This document shows positions 54,121-63,656 of a stretch of DNA of 64,000 nucleotides, piece by piece. The notes below the pieces were generated by a model. The model saw only the letters and a program-made list of their open reading frames with translations, did no database searches and had not been told where the DNA came from. Source of the DNA: Cohnella sp. OV330 (GTDB lineage Bacteria > Bacillota > Bacilli > Paenibacillales > Paenibacillaceae); NCBI RefSeq assembly GCF_900112065.1, contig NZ_FOKE01000006.1, forward strand, positions 310,001 to 374,000, written 5' to 3'. The position numbers were made by a program, and so were the translations under genes. How positions within the stretch are numbered: position 1 is the stretch's first letter; the number at the start of each line of letters is the position of its first letter.

Positions 54121-56007
54121 ATGTTCGGTATCGGCTATTTGCAAAGGCTCGGCCGGGCAATGATGCTGCCGATGACGGTTTTGCCCGCGGCCGCCATTTT
54201 CCTCATGCTGTCGCGGCTGCCTTGGGACGCCGTCGGCCTTCAGTCGGCGCCGTCGCTGCTGCATGCGGCGGGAATGGCGATTTTCGCCTATGTCCCTTAC
54301 GTATTCGCGGTGGGCATCGCCCTGGGCTTGTCGAACCAGTCCGTGCACGCCGGCATGGCGTCCCTGGTCGGCATGATCATTTTCGGCGCGGTGACGCAAG
54401 CTTTCGATCCCGGCGGCGTCCAACCCTCCATGTTCGCGGGCGTCGTCATCGGCATGCTGTCCGGCTGGGCCAACGAGCGCTTCAAATCGTTCCAACTGCC
54501 CGAATCGCTGCAGTTTTTCGGCGGGACCCGCTTCGTGCCGATTTTTATGAGCGCCTTCGCCTTCTTTTTCGCTTGGCTCATGATCGGGATCGGCCAGGGG
54601 CTGCTCGCCTGGATCGGCGCGACCGGCGGCTTGGTGAATTCCGCAGGCGGCTTCGGCATATTTCTATACGGCTTTTTGCATCGCATTCTGGTCGCCTTCG
54701 GCCTGCATCATCTGCTTAATCATCTGTTCTGGTTCCAGATCGGAGACTACACCGCACCCGACGGCAGCGTATACTTCGGAGACATGCCGAGATTTTTCGC
54801 CGGGGATCCGACCGCCGGCGTCTACATGACCGGGCTCTATCCGGTCATCATGTTCGCCCTGCCGGCCATTGCCTTCGCGATCATCCACGAGGCGCGCGAA
54901 GACTTGAAGCCTAAGACCGCCAAGCAGTTCAGGGTGGCGGCGCTGACGGCCTTCGTCACGGGCGTGACCGAGCCGGTCGAATTCGCGTTTCTGTTCGTGG
55001 CGCCGTATCTTTTTATCGTGCACGCGCTCCTGTCCGGCGGCATCATGTGGCTCACGTACGAGCTGGGCATCCGCGAGGGGTTCACCTTCTCCGCGGGGGC
55101 GCTCGAGTATATCATCAATTTCAGGCTGTCGGAGCGGGGCTGGCTGATCATCCCGATCGGCCTGGCGGTCGGCGTCGTCTACTACGTGCTGTTCCGTTGG
55201 AGCATTCGCAGGTTCCAGCTGTCGACGCCCGGACGCGAGGACTCTACGCGGCTTGACGATTGGGGCGGCGATATTCCGTACAGAGCGCCGCTCGTCCTGC
55301 AGGCGCTCGGCGGCAAGGACAACATCTCGCGGATCGAGGCCTGCATCACCAGGCTGCGGCTGACGCTGAACGACGACAAGCGGGTCGACGCGAAAAGCCT
55401 GCGGCATCTGGGCGCGGCCGGCGTCATCCGGCTGGGCGGCGGCCATGTGCAGGTCGTGTTCGGCACCTACTCGGACCTGATCCGCGGCGAGATCGTCAAG
55501 CTGATGCAGCTGGACGTGCATCAGGTCCAGTTCCACGCGCCGCTGCAGGGACGCATGATCCCGCTCGAGGAAGTGGACGATCCGATTTTCGCGCAGAAGC
55601 TCGTGGGCAAGGGCGTGGCGTTTATCCCCGAAAAGGGAGAGCTGGTCGCGCCGGTGCGCGGGAAAATCATTCACCTGTACCCGACTAAGCACGCGATCGG
55701 AATCGAGACGCCGGAAGGACTCGAGGTACTGCTACACATCGGGATCAACACGTCCCAGATGAACGGGGAAGGATTCACGGCGCTCATCAAGGAGGGCGAC
55801 GAGGTCATGCCCGGGCAGCCGCTCATCCGGTTTCATCTGCCCACGCTTAAAGCGCATGCCAAGTCGCTGGCGACCCCGATGGTCATCACCAATTCGGATA
55901 TCGTCCGCTCCTGGCGCTTCGCGCCGTTCAAGGCGGTCAAAAAGGGTCAGGCCGCGGTCATGTCGGTCGTCGTAAAAGAGAGAGAAAACGGGGGGGCGGA
56001 GTTATGA
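54121..56007 (+). CDS. nagE: PTS N-acetylglucosamine-type EIICBA permease
   Basis: The 628-residue fusion transports and phosphorylates a hexose. The order is EIIC (10-helix channel, about 1-370; LHHLLNHLFWFQIGDY and VTEPVEFAFLFVAP), EIIB (about 395-470; phospho-Cys in EACITRLRLTL) and EIIA (about 500-620; phospho-His in VLLHIGINTSQMNGEGF). The EIIC motifs fit NagE better than PtsG, so GlcNAc is the likely sugar. The ATG at 54121 follows GAGGAGG. It overlaps ptsI by four bases. Confidence 0.88.
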   Translation: MFGIGYLQRLGRAMMLPMTVLPAAAIFLMLSRLPWDAVGLQSAPSLLHAAGMAIFAYVPYVFAVGIALGLSNQSVHAGMASLVGMIIFGAVTQAFDPGGVQPSMFAGVVIGMLSGWANERFKSFQLPESLQFFGGTRFVPIFMSAFAFFFAWLMIGIGQGLLAWIGATGGLVNSAGGFGIFLYGFLHRILVAFGLHHLLNHLFWFQIGDYTAPDGSVYFGDMPRFFAGDPTAGVYMTGLYPVIMFALPAIAFAIIHEAREDLKPKTAKQFRVAALTAFVTGVTEPVEFAFLFVAPYLFIVHALLSGGIMWLTYELGIREGFTFSAGALEYIINFRLSERGWLIIPIGLAVGVVYYVLFRWSIRRFQLSTPGREDSTRLDDWGGDIPYRAPLVLQALGGKDNISRIEACITRLRLTLNDDKRVDAKSLRHLGAAGVIRLGGGHVQVVFGTYSDLIRGEIVKLMQLDVHQVQFHAPLQGRMIPLEEVDDPIFAQKLVGKGVAFIPEKGELVAPVRGKIIHLYPTKHAIGIETPEGLEVLLHIGINTSQMNGEGFTALIKEGDEVMPGQPLIRFHLPTLKAHAKSLATPMVITNSDIVRSWRFAPFKAVKKGQAAVMSVVVKERENGGAEL

Positions 56008-57761
56008 TCCAAGCGATCGGAGGCTCGGAGGGCATCGCCATCGGCAAGGCGTTCGTGCTGCCCAACTGGGAATGGGAACTGCCCGAACAGAAGATCGACG
56101 CGCTGGACCTCGCGCTCGAATTCGAACGGCTGTACGAGGGCGTCAAACGTTCGAAGACCGAGATCCGCCAGATGAAAAACGATCTGGACGAAGCGGTCGG
56201 CGCAGGGGAAGCCAGCATATTCGACGCGCATCTGGCGATTCTGGACGACCCCGTCTTCATGAACGAGATTCAAGGCATCATCCAACGCCAGTACAAAGCG
56301 GCCGAGGTAGCGGTAAAGGAAGCCATCGATCACTTCGTGACGATGTTCGACCTGCTCGACGACGAATACATGAAGGAGCGGGCGCTCGACATCAAGGACG
56401 TCGGGAACCGGCTGCTCAAGCACCTGCTGGGCGCCCCCGAGATCGCGCTGCCCACGGACGCCCAGCCGTTTATTCTCGTCGTGCGGGAGTTGACGCCTTC
56501 GCAGCTCATCCATCTCAAGCCCGACGTCGTCCTCGGCATCGTAACGATGATCGGCAGCGCCTCCTCGCATTCGGCCATCATGGCGAGGGCGTTCGGCATC
56601 CCGCTCGTCATGGGCGTAGAGGGCAAGCTGCCCGAGCCCATCGTGACGGGCGATCTGCTCATTTTGGACGGAGGCGCCGGCACGCTTGCGGTGATGCCCA
56701 ACGCCGAAACGGTCGGCAGATACACGGAGCTCCGCAAGCAGCATCTGGATGCCAAGGAGCGGCTGCAGGAGCTCGTCCAGGTGCCGTCGGTCACGCCGGA
56801 CGGCGAGCGGCTGTACCTGGCGGCCAACATCAGCTCGGTCAAAGAGCTGGACGCGGCTTTGTCGCGAGGCGCGGACGGCGTGGGCCTGTTCCGAACCGAG
56901 TTTCTGTATATGGACCGCTCGCGGTTCCCGACGGAGGATGAGCAGTTCGAGGTATACAAGGCGGCTGCCGAACGTCTCGGCAACGCCGCGCTGACGATCC
57001 GCACGCTCGACATCGGCGGAGACAAGCAGCTGGATTACTACGATATGCCCGAGGAAAACAATCCGTTTCTCGGCTACCGCGCCATCCGCTTCAGCCTGGA
57101 CCGGAGCGACCTGTTCAAGACGCAGCTGCGGGCGATTTTGCGGGCGGCCGTCTTCGGCAACATACGCATCATGTACCCGCTGATCGCCTCGGTCGACGAA
57201 GTCCGGGCGGCCAACGCGCTCCTGGCCGAGGCCCAGCGGGAGCTGGAGGCGGAGGGGCTGCCCTTCCGCGGCGGCTTGCCGACCGGCGCGATGATCGAGG
57301 TACCCGCCGCGGTGATGATCGCCGACCTGTTGGCGAAGGAAGTATCCTTCCTCAGCATCGGCACCAACGATTTGATCCAGTTCACGCTCGCGGTCGACCG
57401 GATGAACGACCAGATCAATCATCTGTACGAACCTTACCATCCCGCCGTGCTTCGCATGCTTCGCACCGTCGCGGAGTCGGCTGCCAGGAACGGCGTTCCC
57501 GTCAGCGTATGCGGGGAGATGGCCGGCGATGTCCGAGCGATCCCGCTTTGGGTCGGCCTCGGCATCCAGATGCTCAGCATGTCCGTGCAATCGGTGCTGC
57601 CGGTGAAAGCGACGATGCTGCGCACGAACGCCATGGCCTGCAAAAAGGTGACGGAGGAGCTGTTCGCGCTCGGGACGGCCGCCGAGATCAAGGAACGGCT
57701 GGAGCGTTTTCACGCCGGCGCCGCCGTGCAGGACGAGCGGCTTCATCCGGGCAAACGGTAA
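56004..57761 (+). CDS. ptsI: PTS Enzyme I (phosphoenolpyruvate-protein phosphotransferase)
   Basis: Enzyme I takes phosphate from PEP and passes it to HPr. The phospho-His is in IGSASSHSAIMARAFGIP; the PEP site has GADGVGLFRTEFLYMDR, DIGGDKQLDYYD and the Cys loop VSVCGEMAGD. At 585 residues it has full length. The ATG overlaps the nagE stop, so the two are translationally coupled. An HPr gene, which usually precedes ptsI, is absent here and must lie elsewhere. A bidirectional terminator follows. Confidence 0.94.
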   Translation: MIQAIGGSEGIAIGKAFVLPNWEWELPEQKIDALDLALEFERLYEGVKRSKTEIRQMKNDLDEAVGAGEASIFDAHLAILDDPVFMNEIQGIIQRQYKAAEVAVKEAIDHFVTMFDLLDDEYMKERALDIKDVGNRLLKHLLGAPEIALPTDAQPFILVVRELTPSQLIHLKPDVVLGIVTMIGSASSHSAIMARAFGIPLVMGVEGKLPEPIVTGDLLILDGGAGTLAVMPNAETVGRYTELRKQHLDAKERLQELVQVPSVTPDGERLYLAANISSVKELDAALSRGADGVGLFRTEFLYMDRSRFPTEDEQFEVYKAAAERLGNAALTIRTLDIGGDKQLDYYDMPEENNPFLGYRAIRFSLDRSDLFKTQLRAILRAAVFGNIRIMYPLIASVDEVRAANALLAEAQRELEAEGLPFRGGLPTGAMIEVPAAVMIADLLAKEVSFLSIGTNDLIQFTLAVDRMNDQINHLYEPYHPAVLRMLRTVAESAARNGVPVSVCGEMAGDVRAIPLWVGLGIQMLSMSVQSVLPVKATMLRTNAMACKKVTEELFALGTAAEIKERLERFHAGAAVQDERLHPGKR

Positions 57762-57780
57762 ACGGGGATATGTTCGCGCA

Positions 57781-57828
57781 AAAAAGATCCGCAAACGGGA
57801 GAGAGTCGCACCGTTTGCGGATCTTTTT
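57781..57828. terminator. Bidirectional terminator after ptsI
   Basis: An 18-bp perfect stem AAAAAGATCCGCAAACGG / CCGTTTGCGGATCTTTTT with T-runs on both strands lies between convergent genes. Confidence 0.93.
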
Positions 57829-57866
57829 GCGATCGCCGCTCTTTCTATTATTGCCGCTTTAGAATA

Positions 57867-58394
57867 TTAGGACCGTCTGCCGTACAAAACGTCGCAAAAT
57901 GCCTTCGCGTATTCGGGCAGATCCGGCGGACGCCGCGCGGAGATCAAATTGCCGTCCACGACGACGGCCTCGTCGAACCAGACGGCGCCCGCGTTTTCCA
58001 TATCGTCGCGGATGCCCGGCGTAGAAGTGACCTTGCGGCCCTGAAGAATCTTGGCGGAGATCAGTACCCATCCCGCATGGCAGATTTGGCCGATCGGCTT
58101 GCCGGCGGCGTCGATCTCGCGCACGAACGCCTGCACGCGCTCGCTGCGGCGGATCTTGTCCGGCGCCCAGCCGCCCGGCACGAGCAGGCCGTCGCAGCGC
58201 TCCGCATCCAGCTCCTCATAGGACAGGTCGGCGACGGCAGGCACGCCGTATTTGCCGATATGCTTGCGTCCTTTCTCCGGACCGGCATACAAGACGACTG
58301 CGCCTTCTTCGCGGGCGCGGTATACCGGGTACCACAATTCCAAGTCTTCGAATTCGTCGTCGATCAGACAGATGATGCGTTTGGCTTCGTTCAA
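57867..58394 (-). CDS. DJ-1/PfpI family protein (type 1 glutamine amidotransferase-like)
   Basis: The 175-residue protein has the nucleophile elbow QICHAGWVL (Cys-His), LLVPGGWAPDKIRRSE and the early Glu in LIDDEFEDLELWYP, as in PfpI/YfkM-like proteases or deglycases. I chose the TTG at 58394 because GGGAGG lies seven bases ahead; the open frame extends 12 codons further. A role in repair of glycated or stress-damaged proteins is inferred from the family. Confidence 0.9.
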   Translation of the reverse strand: MNEAKRIICLIDDEFEDLELWYPVYRAREEGAVVLYAGPEKGRKHIGKYGVPAVADLSYEELDAERCDGLLVPGGWAPDKIRRSERVQAFVREIDAAGKPIGQICHAGWVLISAKILQGRKVTSTPGIRDDMENAGAVWFDEAVVVDGNLISARRPPDLPEYAKAFCDVLYGRRS

Positions 58395-58631
58395 TTCGAT
58401 TCCTCCCAAGTAGCATTTCATCGGCGCCATTGCGCATAAATATCTTCTATCCTAGCACAATTGTCCGGCGCGATCATCCGTTGGCAGGTATGGTTTTAAT
58501 ACCGATTCATTTCCATAATTTACAGTCGTTTGCTAAGAAGGAGTTGGCGGAGGGATCGGCGAATATACTTTTTCATCGTCCCTCTCGGGGATTTTGGAAC
58601 CGCGCGCGCGGCGCGTAAGGAGAGAGTCAGT

Positions 58632-59042
58632 TTGTTCAAACGTTGTATATGCGGGGAAGCGATGGCGCTCGGACTCCGCAAAGTCTTCTATTCCAAAACG
58701 GTGAGCATTGCCGGCGTACCCGTATACGCTTGCGGGCATTGCTCGCGCAATGAAGTGTATCCGGGCGTCAAGTCGGATTTGAGCCGCCTATTGTCGGATC
58801 TTGGCGCCAAGCCTTTGCCGCGGGAGATTCGCTTCGACGAAGTGCACGAGTGGGCCGGCATGCTGTATCGGGCCGCCTCCGCAAGCGTGCCGCTGAGCGC
58901 CGCCGGAATCGCCAAGCTGACGGAGGAAAGGACGAACGAACTGCTCGACCTGCTGCTGATCGCCGCTTCCCTGGGAGATGCGGCATGGAAGCGCGAGCTT
59001 GAGGGCCGTCTTTCGCAGCTTAACGGACAATACATAGCCTAG
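58632..59042 (+). CDS. Zinc-finger hypothetical protein (136 aa)
   Basis: The N-terminus has CICGEAM and YACGHCSRNEVYPG, giving a C-x-C ... C-x-x-C arrangement around a beta segment, similar in layout to YgiT-type zinc fingers. The rest is helical (LTEERTNELLDLLLIAASL). I chose the TTG at 58632 because AAGGAGAG lies six bases ahead. No toxin gene is adjacent, so a toxin-antitoxin role is not supported. I do not recognise the family. Confidence 0.65.
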   Translation: MFKRCICGEAMALGLRKVFYSKTVSIAGVPVYACGHCSRNEVYPGVKSDLSRLLSDLGAKPLPREIRFDEVHEWAGMLYRAASASVPLSAAGIAKLTEERTNELLDLLLIAASLGDAAWKRELEGRLSQLNGQYIA

Positions 59043-59052
59043 TCGAAAGATG

Positions 59053-59083
59053 AAGGAGCGATCGCGCTCCTTTTCTTTTTTTT
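59053..59083 (+). terminator. Terminator of the zinc-finger protein gene
   Basis: Stem AAGGAGCG / CGCTCCTT is followed by TTCTTTTTTTT. Confidence 0.85.
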
Positions 59084-59148
59084 GCGAAACTTTTTCATTT
59101 CTGATACCATGAAAATCAATGAAACTTTTTTCAAGGAGGATGCATGAG

Positions 59149-59499
59149 ATGTCGGAAGTGAAGAGACTGCAGACCGTCGAACAGTGGGAAGAAGCGCTTA
59201 AGAACACGTCGGGCAAACCGCTGCTCGTCTTCAAGCACAGCACCTCCTGCCCGATCAGCGCGGGCGCGCACGACGAGCTGGACCGCTTCGTCCGCGGGCG
59301 CGGCGAGTTGCCCGTAGACGTCGCTATCGTGCACGTCATTGAAGAGCGCCCCGTGAGCAACGCGATCGCGGAAGCGCTGCAGGTGCAGCACAAGTCGCCG
59401 CAGGCGATTCTGGTCCGCGACGGGCGCTCCGTATGGGACGAATCGCACTGGCGCATTACCTCGGAATTTCTGAACGAACGCGTCGGTTCGGAAGGCTAA
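59149..59499 (+). CDS. ytxJ: YtxJ, bacillithiol-linked thioredoxin-like protein
   Basis: The 116-residue thioredoxin fold carries a single active Cys in FKHSTSCPISAGAHDEL, as in the monothiol bacilliredoxin-like YtxJ (BrxC). LVRDGRSVWDESHW matches the family C-terminus. By family precedent it removes bacillithiol from S-bacillithiolated proteins. AAGGAGG lies nine bases before the chosen ATG. It precedes ccpA but has a gap of about 130 bases. Confidence 0.9.
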   Translation: MSEVKRLQTVEQWEEALKNTSGKPLLVFKHSTSCPISAGAHDELDRFVRGRGELPVDVAIVHVIEERPVSNAIAEALQVQHKSPQAILVRDGRSVWDESHWRITSEFLNERVGSEG

Positions 59500-59626
59500 A
59501 AGCGCGACGGATGTCGGGGTTTGCCATTGCGGAAACGCCCCTTTTGTCGTATCATTACCTTAATATACCATGGACAGGTCCTTCAATCGGACAAAGACCT
59601 GACATGAGCAAATGGAGCGGTGAGAT

Positions 59627-60634
59627 GTGACGGTAACGATCTATGACGTAGCCCGCGAGGCCGGCGTATCGATGGCGACGGTATCCCGCGTCGTCAATAA
59701 TAATCCTAACGTGAAGCCGCAGACGCGGAAAAAAGTGTACGAAGCGATCGAGCGCCTCGGCTATCGGCCGAACGCGGTGGCCCGCGGATTGGCCAGCAAG
59801 AAGACGACGACTGTCGGCGTCGTCATCCCCGATATCGCGAACGCCAACTTCGCCGAAGTCGCGCGCGGCATCGAAGATATCGCCAATATGTATCATTACA
59901 ACATCATCCTGTGCAACGCCGACAAACGCAAGGAAAAGGAGATTCGCGTCATCAACACGCTGCTCGAAAAGCAGGTGGACGGGCTCCTGTTCATGGGCGG
60001 CGTCGTGACGGACGAGCATATCCAGGCGTTCAATACGTCCAACGTGCCGATCGTGCTTTGCGCGACGACCGACGAGAAGGGCACCATGCCGTCCGTCGAC
60101 ATCGACCACGAGACGGCGGCTTACGATGCGGTTCGCAAGCTGATCGCCGAAGGCCATACGCGCATCGCGATGATCAGCGGCACGCTCCAGGACCCGGCGA
60201 ACGGCTTCGCTCGTTACCAAGGCTACAAGCGCGCGCTCGAGGAGAGCGGCATCGCGTTCGACGAGTCGCTCGTGCGCGTCGGCAATTACCGTTACGAATC
60301 CGGCATCGAGGCGGTCCAGTACTTCCTTGAGCTGGCGGAGCGTCCGACGGCCGTGTTCGCGGCTACCGACGAGATGGCGATCGGCGCCATCCATGGCATC
60401 CAGGATGCCGGGCTTTCGGTGCCGGGCGATATTTCCGTCATCGGCGTGGACAATATCCGCTTGGCCTCGATGGTGCGTCCGCTGCTGACGACCGTCGCCC
60501 AACCGATGTACGATATCGGCGCCGTCTCGATGCGCTTGCTCACCAAGCTGATGAAAAAAGAAAACGTCGAGCAGGCGAGAGTAACGCTGCATCACGAGCT
60601 GATCGTGCGCAATTCGGTCGCGCCGCGCGGCTGA
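59627..60634 (+). CDS. ccpA: Catabolite control protein A
   Basis: The LacI-family master regulator of carbon catabolite control binds cre sites when complexed with HPr-Ser46-P. The HTH is [21 protein letters not shown]; the hinge has [13 protein letters not shown]; the effector core follows to residue 335. [18 protein letters not shown] is characteristic of CcpA rather than sugar-specific LacI relatives. GTG start. It lies near acsA/acuA, which are classical CcpA targets in Bacillus. Confidence 0.92.
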   Translation: MTVTIYDVAREAGVSMATVSRVVNNNPNVKPQTRKKVYEAIERLGYRPNAVARGLASKKTTTVGVVIPDIANANFAEVARGIEDIANMYHYNIILCNADKRKEKEIRVINTLLEKQVDGLLFMGGVVTDEHIQAFNTSNVPIVLCATTDEKGTMPSVDIDHETAAYDAVRKLIAEGHTRIAMISGTLQDPANGFARYQGYKRALEESGIAFDESLVRVGNYRYESGIEAVQYFLELAERPTAVFAATDEMAIGAIHGIQDAGLSVPGDISVIGVDNIRLASMVRPLLTTVAQPMYDIGAVSMRLLTKLMKKENVEQARVTLHHELIVRNSVAPRG

Positions 60635-60739
60635 TCGCCGTTCTTCGGCCAGCCCGTTCCATAACCAGCTTGATCGCCCTGCGCGGGATATTCATCGCCC
60701 GCCGCGGGGCTTCTTATTCGAATCGAAGGAGATATGCGC

Positions 60740-61432
60740 ATGATAGGCATCATCGGCGCGATGCAGGAAGAGATCGACCTGCTGCTCGGCGCCTTGGAGG
60801 ACGCGGTGGAGATGCAGCGATCCGGCATTCGCTACGTAGCGGGCAGCCTGCACGGCCGCAAAGTCGTCGTATGCAAGTCGGGCGTGGGCAAGGTGAACGC
60901 GGCGATCTGCACGCAAGTGCTGATCGACCGGTTCAACGTGGACAAGGTGATATTTACCGGCGTGGCGGGGGCGCTCGATCCCGATCTGGACATCGGGGAC
61001 ATCGTCGTATCCTCGAGCAGTTTGCAGCACGATATCGACGTGACCGCGCTCGGCTTCGCAAGGGGCGTCATCCCCTATCAGGACACCTCGGATTGGGCGG
61101 CGGACGAAGCGCTCGTCCAGGCGGCGCGCGAAGCGGGAGACAAGCTGTTCCCCGGTCATATCAAGACGGGCAAGGTGCTGTCGGGCGATCAGTTCATCGC
61201 CGACAGGGACCAGGTCGCACGTCTCAGGGACGAGCTTAACGGCTCGTGCGTAGAGATGGAGGGCGCTTCCGTCGCGCAGGTATGCGCGATGAACGAGGTG
61301 CCGTACGTGGTCATCCGGTCCATCTCGGACAAGGCGGACGGTTCGGCGGACGTGAACTTCGCGGAGTTCACGGTGACCGCGTCCAACCGTTCGTTCGCGA
61401 TCGTGAACGAGATGCTGCAGCATTTGGGCTAA
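60740..61432 (+). CDS. mtnN: 5'-Methylthioadenosine/S-adenosylhomocysteine nucleosidase
   Basis: This enzyme cleaves adenine from MTA and SAH in methionine salvage and the activated methyl cycle. MIGIIGAMQEEIDLL, VFTG-type core IFTGVAGALDPDLDIGDIVV, EMEGASVAQVC and the catalytic Asp in IRSISDKADGSA are all present in 230 residues. I chose the ATG at 60740, eight bases after AAGGAG. A terminator follows, so it is a single-gene unit or the end of a ccpA transcript. Confidence 0.95.
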   Translation: MIGIIGAMQEEIDLLLGALEDAVEMQRSGIRYVAGSLHGRKVVVCKSGVGKVNAAICTQVLIDRFNVDKVIFTGVAGALDPDLDIGDIVVSSSSLQHDIDVTALGFARGVIPYQDTSDWAADEALVQAAREAGDKLFPGHIKTGKVLSGDQFIADRDQVARLRDELNGSCVEMEGASVAQVCAMNEVPYVVIRSISDKADGSADVNFAEFTVTASNRSFAIVNEMLQHLG

Positions 61433-61449
61433 CCGCAATGAACGTCAGA

Positions 61450-61498
61450 GCAGAGGGTGTCCCGTCCGGTCAAGCCGGCGAGACGCCCTCTGCTTTTC
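61450..61498 (+). terminator. Terminator of mtnN
   Basis: Stem GCAGAGGG..GTC / GAC..CCCTCTGC with inner CCGG/CCGG is followed by TTTTCTAT. Confidence 0.8.
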
Positions 61499-61536
61499 TA
61501 TATGTTTAAAAAGAATGACCCTAATACGAGCGGACG

Positions 61537-62733
61537 TTAACCCAGGTGCTGCATGGCGATCGCGGCGATTTCGCGGTTTTTGGCGGTGATCTCCGTTCTG
61601 CGCGGCATCGGCGTCCATAACGACGTATCGTCGAGCCAGGTACGCGGCAGATCCGCGGGACGGGTGGGCGACGATAGACGCGGCCATGAGGCAGGGAGCG
61701 GTCCGCCGTCGGGCGTCGCGTCGATCGACGCGAGCAGCGGATGGTCGCTCATCTCCAGCCACAGCAGGCTCCACGCCCTGGGCACGACATGCCAATGGTC
61801 GTAGCCGCCCCCGCCGAGCGCGATCCAGCGTCCGTCCGTATGCGCGTGCGCGAGCCGATGGATGAGGCGGGGCATCTCCCGGTAGATCCGCATGCTGCAG
61901 TGAACGTGCGCGAGCGGATCGAGCGCGTGGGCGTCGCAGCCGTGCTGGCTGACGACGACGTCGGGCTTGAAGGCGCGCATAACCTGCGCGAGGCCGCTTT
62001 CGAAGCTCTCGAGCCAGGATTCGTCCTCTGTATACGGTTCCACGGGAATGTTGAGACAGGCGCCGTAGCCGCTGCCCTCGCCGCGCTCATGCGCGAATCC
62101 GCTGCCGGGGAAGAGAAACTTGCCCGTCTCGTGAATCGAATAAGTAAAGATGTCCGGGTCGGTATAAAAGCTCCACTGAACGCCGTCTCCGTGATGCACG
62201 TCGGTATCGATATACAGCACCTTGGCGTCGTATTTGCGGTGAATCCAGGAAATCGCGCACGCGGCGTCGTTGTAGACGCAGAAGCCCGCGCCCCGCTCGC
62301 GAAAGGCGTGATGGAGGCCTCCCCCGAGATGAAGCGCATGAAGCGTCGACCCCGACATGACCGCCTCGGCCGCGGTCAGCGAGCCTTGGACGACGGCCAG
62401 CGCGGCATCGTGCATGCCTGGAAAGTAGGGCGTGTCTCCGTCCTCTTCGAGGCCGAACTGCTCGGCCAGGTCCTGGTAAGACACGGCCGGAGCGGCTTCG
62501 CTGAGCGCTCGCGCCGTCTCGATATAGTCGGCCCGGTGGATGGCTTCCACGGCTTCGGCAGCGCCCTCCGCGGTCGGCGCGAGCTTGTCCGACGGCCCGA
62601 GCGCGCCGCAATCTTCGAGCAGCTCCTCGGTCAAGGCCAGCCGGATCGGGTGAAATGGATGATCTTCGCGAAACGAGTACCGCCGTACGGCGCTGCAGTC
62701 GATCCAGCGCGCGTGATCGCTTTTCGATGACAC
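61537..62733 (-). CDS. acuC: AcuC, histone deacetylase-like protein
   Basis: The 398-residue zinc-dependent deacetylase has HLGGGLHHAF (His pair), YIDTDVHHGDGVQ (metal Asp/His) and SQHGCDAHALDPLAHV. In B. subtilis AcuC removes the acetyl group placed on acetyl-CoA synthetase by AcuA, reactivating it. The GTG start lies 19 bases after acuA, so they form an operon. AcuB, the CBS-ACT protein between acuA and acuC in B. subtilis, is missing. Confidence 0.93.
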   Translation of the reverse strand: MSSKSDHARWIDCSAVRRYSFREDHPFHPIRLALTEELLEDCGALGPSDKLAPTAEGAAEAVEAIHRADYIETARALSEAAPAVSYQDLAEQFGLEEDGDTPYFPGMHDAALAVVQGSLTAAEAVMSGSTLHALHLGGGLHHAFRERGAGFCVYNDAACAISWIHRKYDAKVLYIDTDVHHGDGVQWSFYTDPDIFTYSIHETGKFLFPGSGFAHERGEGSGYGACLNIPVEPYTEDESWLESFESGLAQVMRAFKPDVVVSQHGCDAHALDPLAHVHCSMRIYREMPRLIHRLAHAHTDGRWIALGGGGYDHWHVVPRAWSLLWLEMSDHPLLASIDATPDGGPLPASWPRLSSPTRPADLPRTWLDDTSLWTPMPRRTEITAKNREIAAIAMQHLG

Positions 62734-62752
62734 AGGGGTCGCCTGCCTTTCG

Positions 62753-63385
62753 TCAATACATGAACCGCTGACGGAATCTCACGCGGTCGAACTGCTCGGC
62801 CGACGACAGCGGCACGTCCTTGCCGATCCGCACCATCAGGCAGTTCGCCGGATGCGCGCAAATCTCGGGATCGTCCGTGGCGAACCAAACCATGCCGACG
62901 GACTTCATCAATTTTTCCATCATCTCGCGGTACTGCCAGACGTTGAGTCCGCTTTTCTCCAAGTCCCAGTGCCAATAGTATTCGGTCGTATATACGATCG
63001 CGTTGTCCAGCTGCTCCTCCGCGAACGCCGCGACGATCATCGCTTTGCCGAGGCCGAGCGACCGGTACTCGTCGGCTACCTCAATGGCGCCAAGCTCGAT
63101 CAGATCGTCCATGCCGCCTTCGGACCATCGCTCGAGCTCATCGGGATAGTGGAAGGTGACATAGCCTACGATCGTGTCTTCTTCGCGGGCGATGATGATC
63201 CGGCCTTCGGGCAGACCCGCGATCTCGACGAGGGCCTCATGCTGCTCTCGCGGCCTTCGGAAGGCGTCGAGCTTGTCGTGGAGCCGGTAGCCCTTCAGCC
63301 GCTCCGGCTCGACCGGGCCCTCGACGACGAGCGGAACCGTCCGCCCGGGCCTTGGGACGCGCTGATAGCGCTTGTAATGTTCCAT
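62753..63385 (-). CDS. acuA: AcuA, protein acetyltransferase (GNAT family)
   Basis: The 210-residue GNAT enzyme acetylates a lysine of acetyl-CoA synthetase and switches it off. The acetyl-CoA-binding motif A is in EVADEYRSLGLGKAMIVAA. TEYYWHWDLEKSGLNVWQYR and PANCLMVRIG match AcuA from start to end. It is divergent from acsA, its target, as in B. subtilis. Confidence 0.92.
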   Translation of the reverse strand: MEHYKRYQRVPRPGRTVPLVVEGPVEPERLKGYRLHDKLDAFRRPREQHEALVEIAGLPEGRIIIAREEDTIVGYVTFHYPDELERWSEGGMDDLIELGAIEVADEYRSLGLGKAMIVAAFAEEQLDNAIVYTTEYYWHWDLEKSGLNVWQYREMMEKLMKSVGMVWFATDDPEICAHPANCLMVRIGKDVPLSSAEQFDRVRFRQRFMY

Positions 63386-63530
63386 GCCGCACGCTCCTTT
63401 TGCCGAATCGAATACGTCTTGCGCGACGGGCTTCGACGAATCTCATTATACAGCATTATACAGCAAAGCCGATATCGTGCGTTTTTTTACCATTGTTGCC
63501 CTCGTCTTGGAGAAAATTTCCCTCCTTCGG

Positions 63531-63561
63531 TTGCGTTGCTATGTCCGACGCATGGTATAAT
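63531..63561 (+). promoter_or_regulatory. Possible acsA promoter with extended -10
   Basis: TGG-TATAAT at 63553-63561 is an extended -10 element; a weak -35 (TTGCGT, 63531-63536) stands 19 bases away. I did not find a clear cre site in 63386-63656. A tandem ATTATACAGC repeat occurs near 63443-63465. Confidence 0.5.
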
Positions 63562-63656
63562 GGCAAAAGCAAGCCAAAAGGGCTTTGTTCTTCGTGTAAG
63601 CGCATTCGTATACTTAGCATCGGGTTTGCAGCAAATCAACGGGAAGGTGATCGGTA

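Noticed and set aside
58632..59042. YgiT-type antitoxin
   Set aside because: The Cys arrangement is similar, but no HTH domain and no adjacent toxin gene are present.
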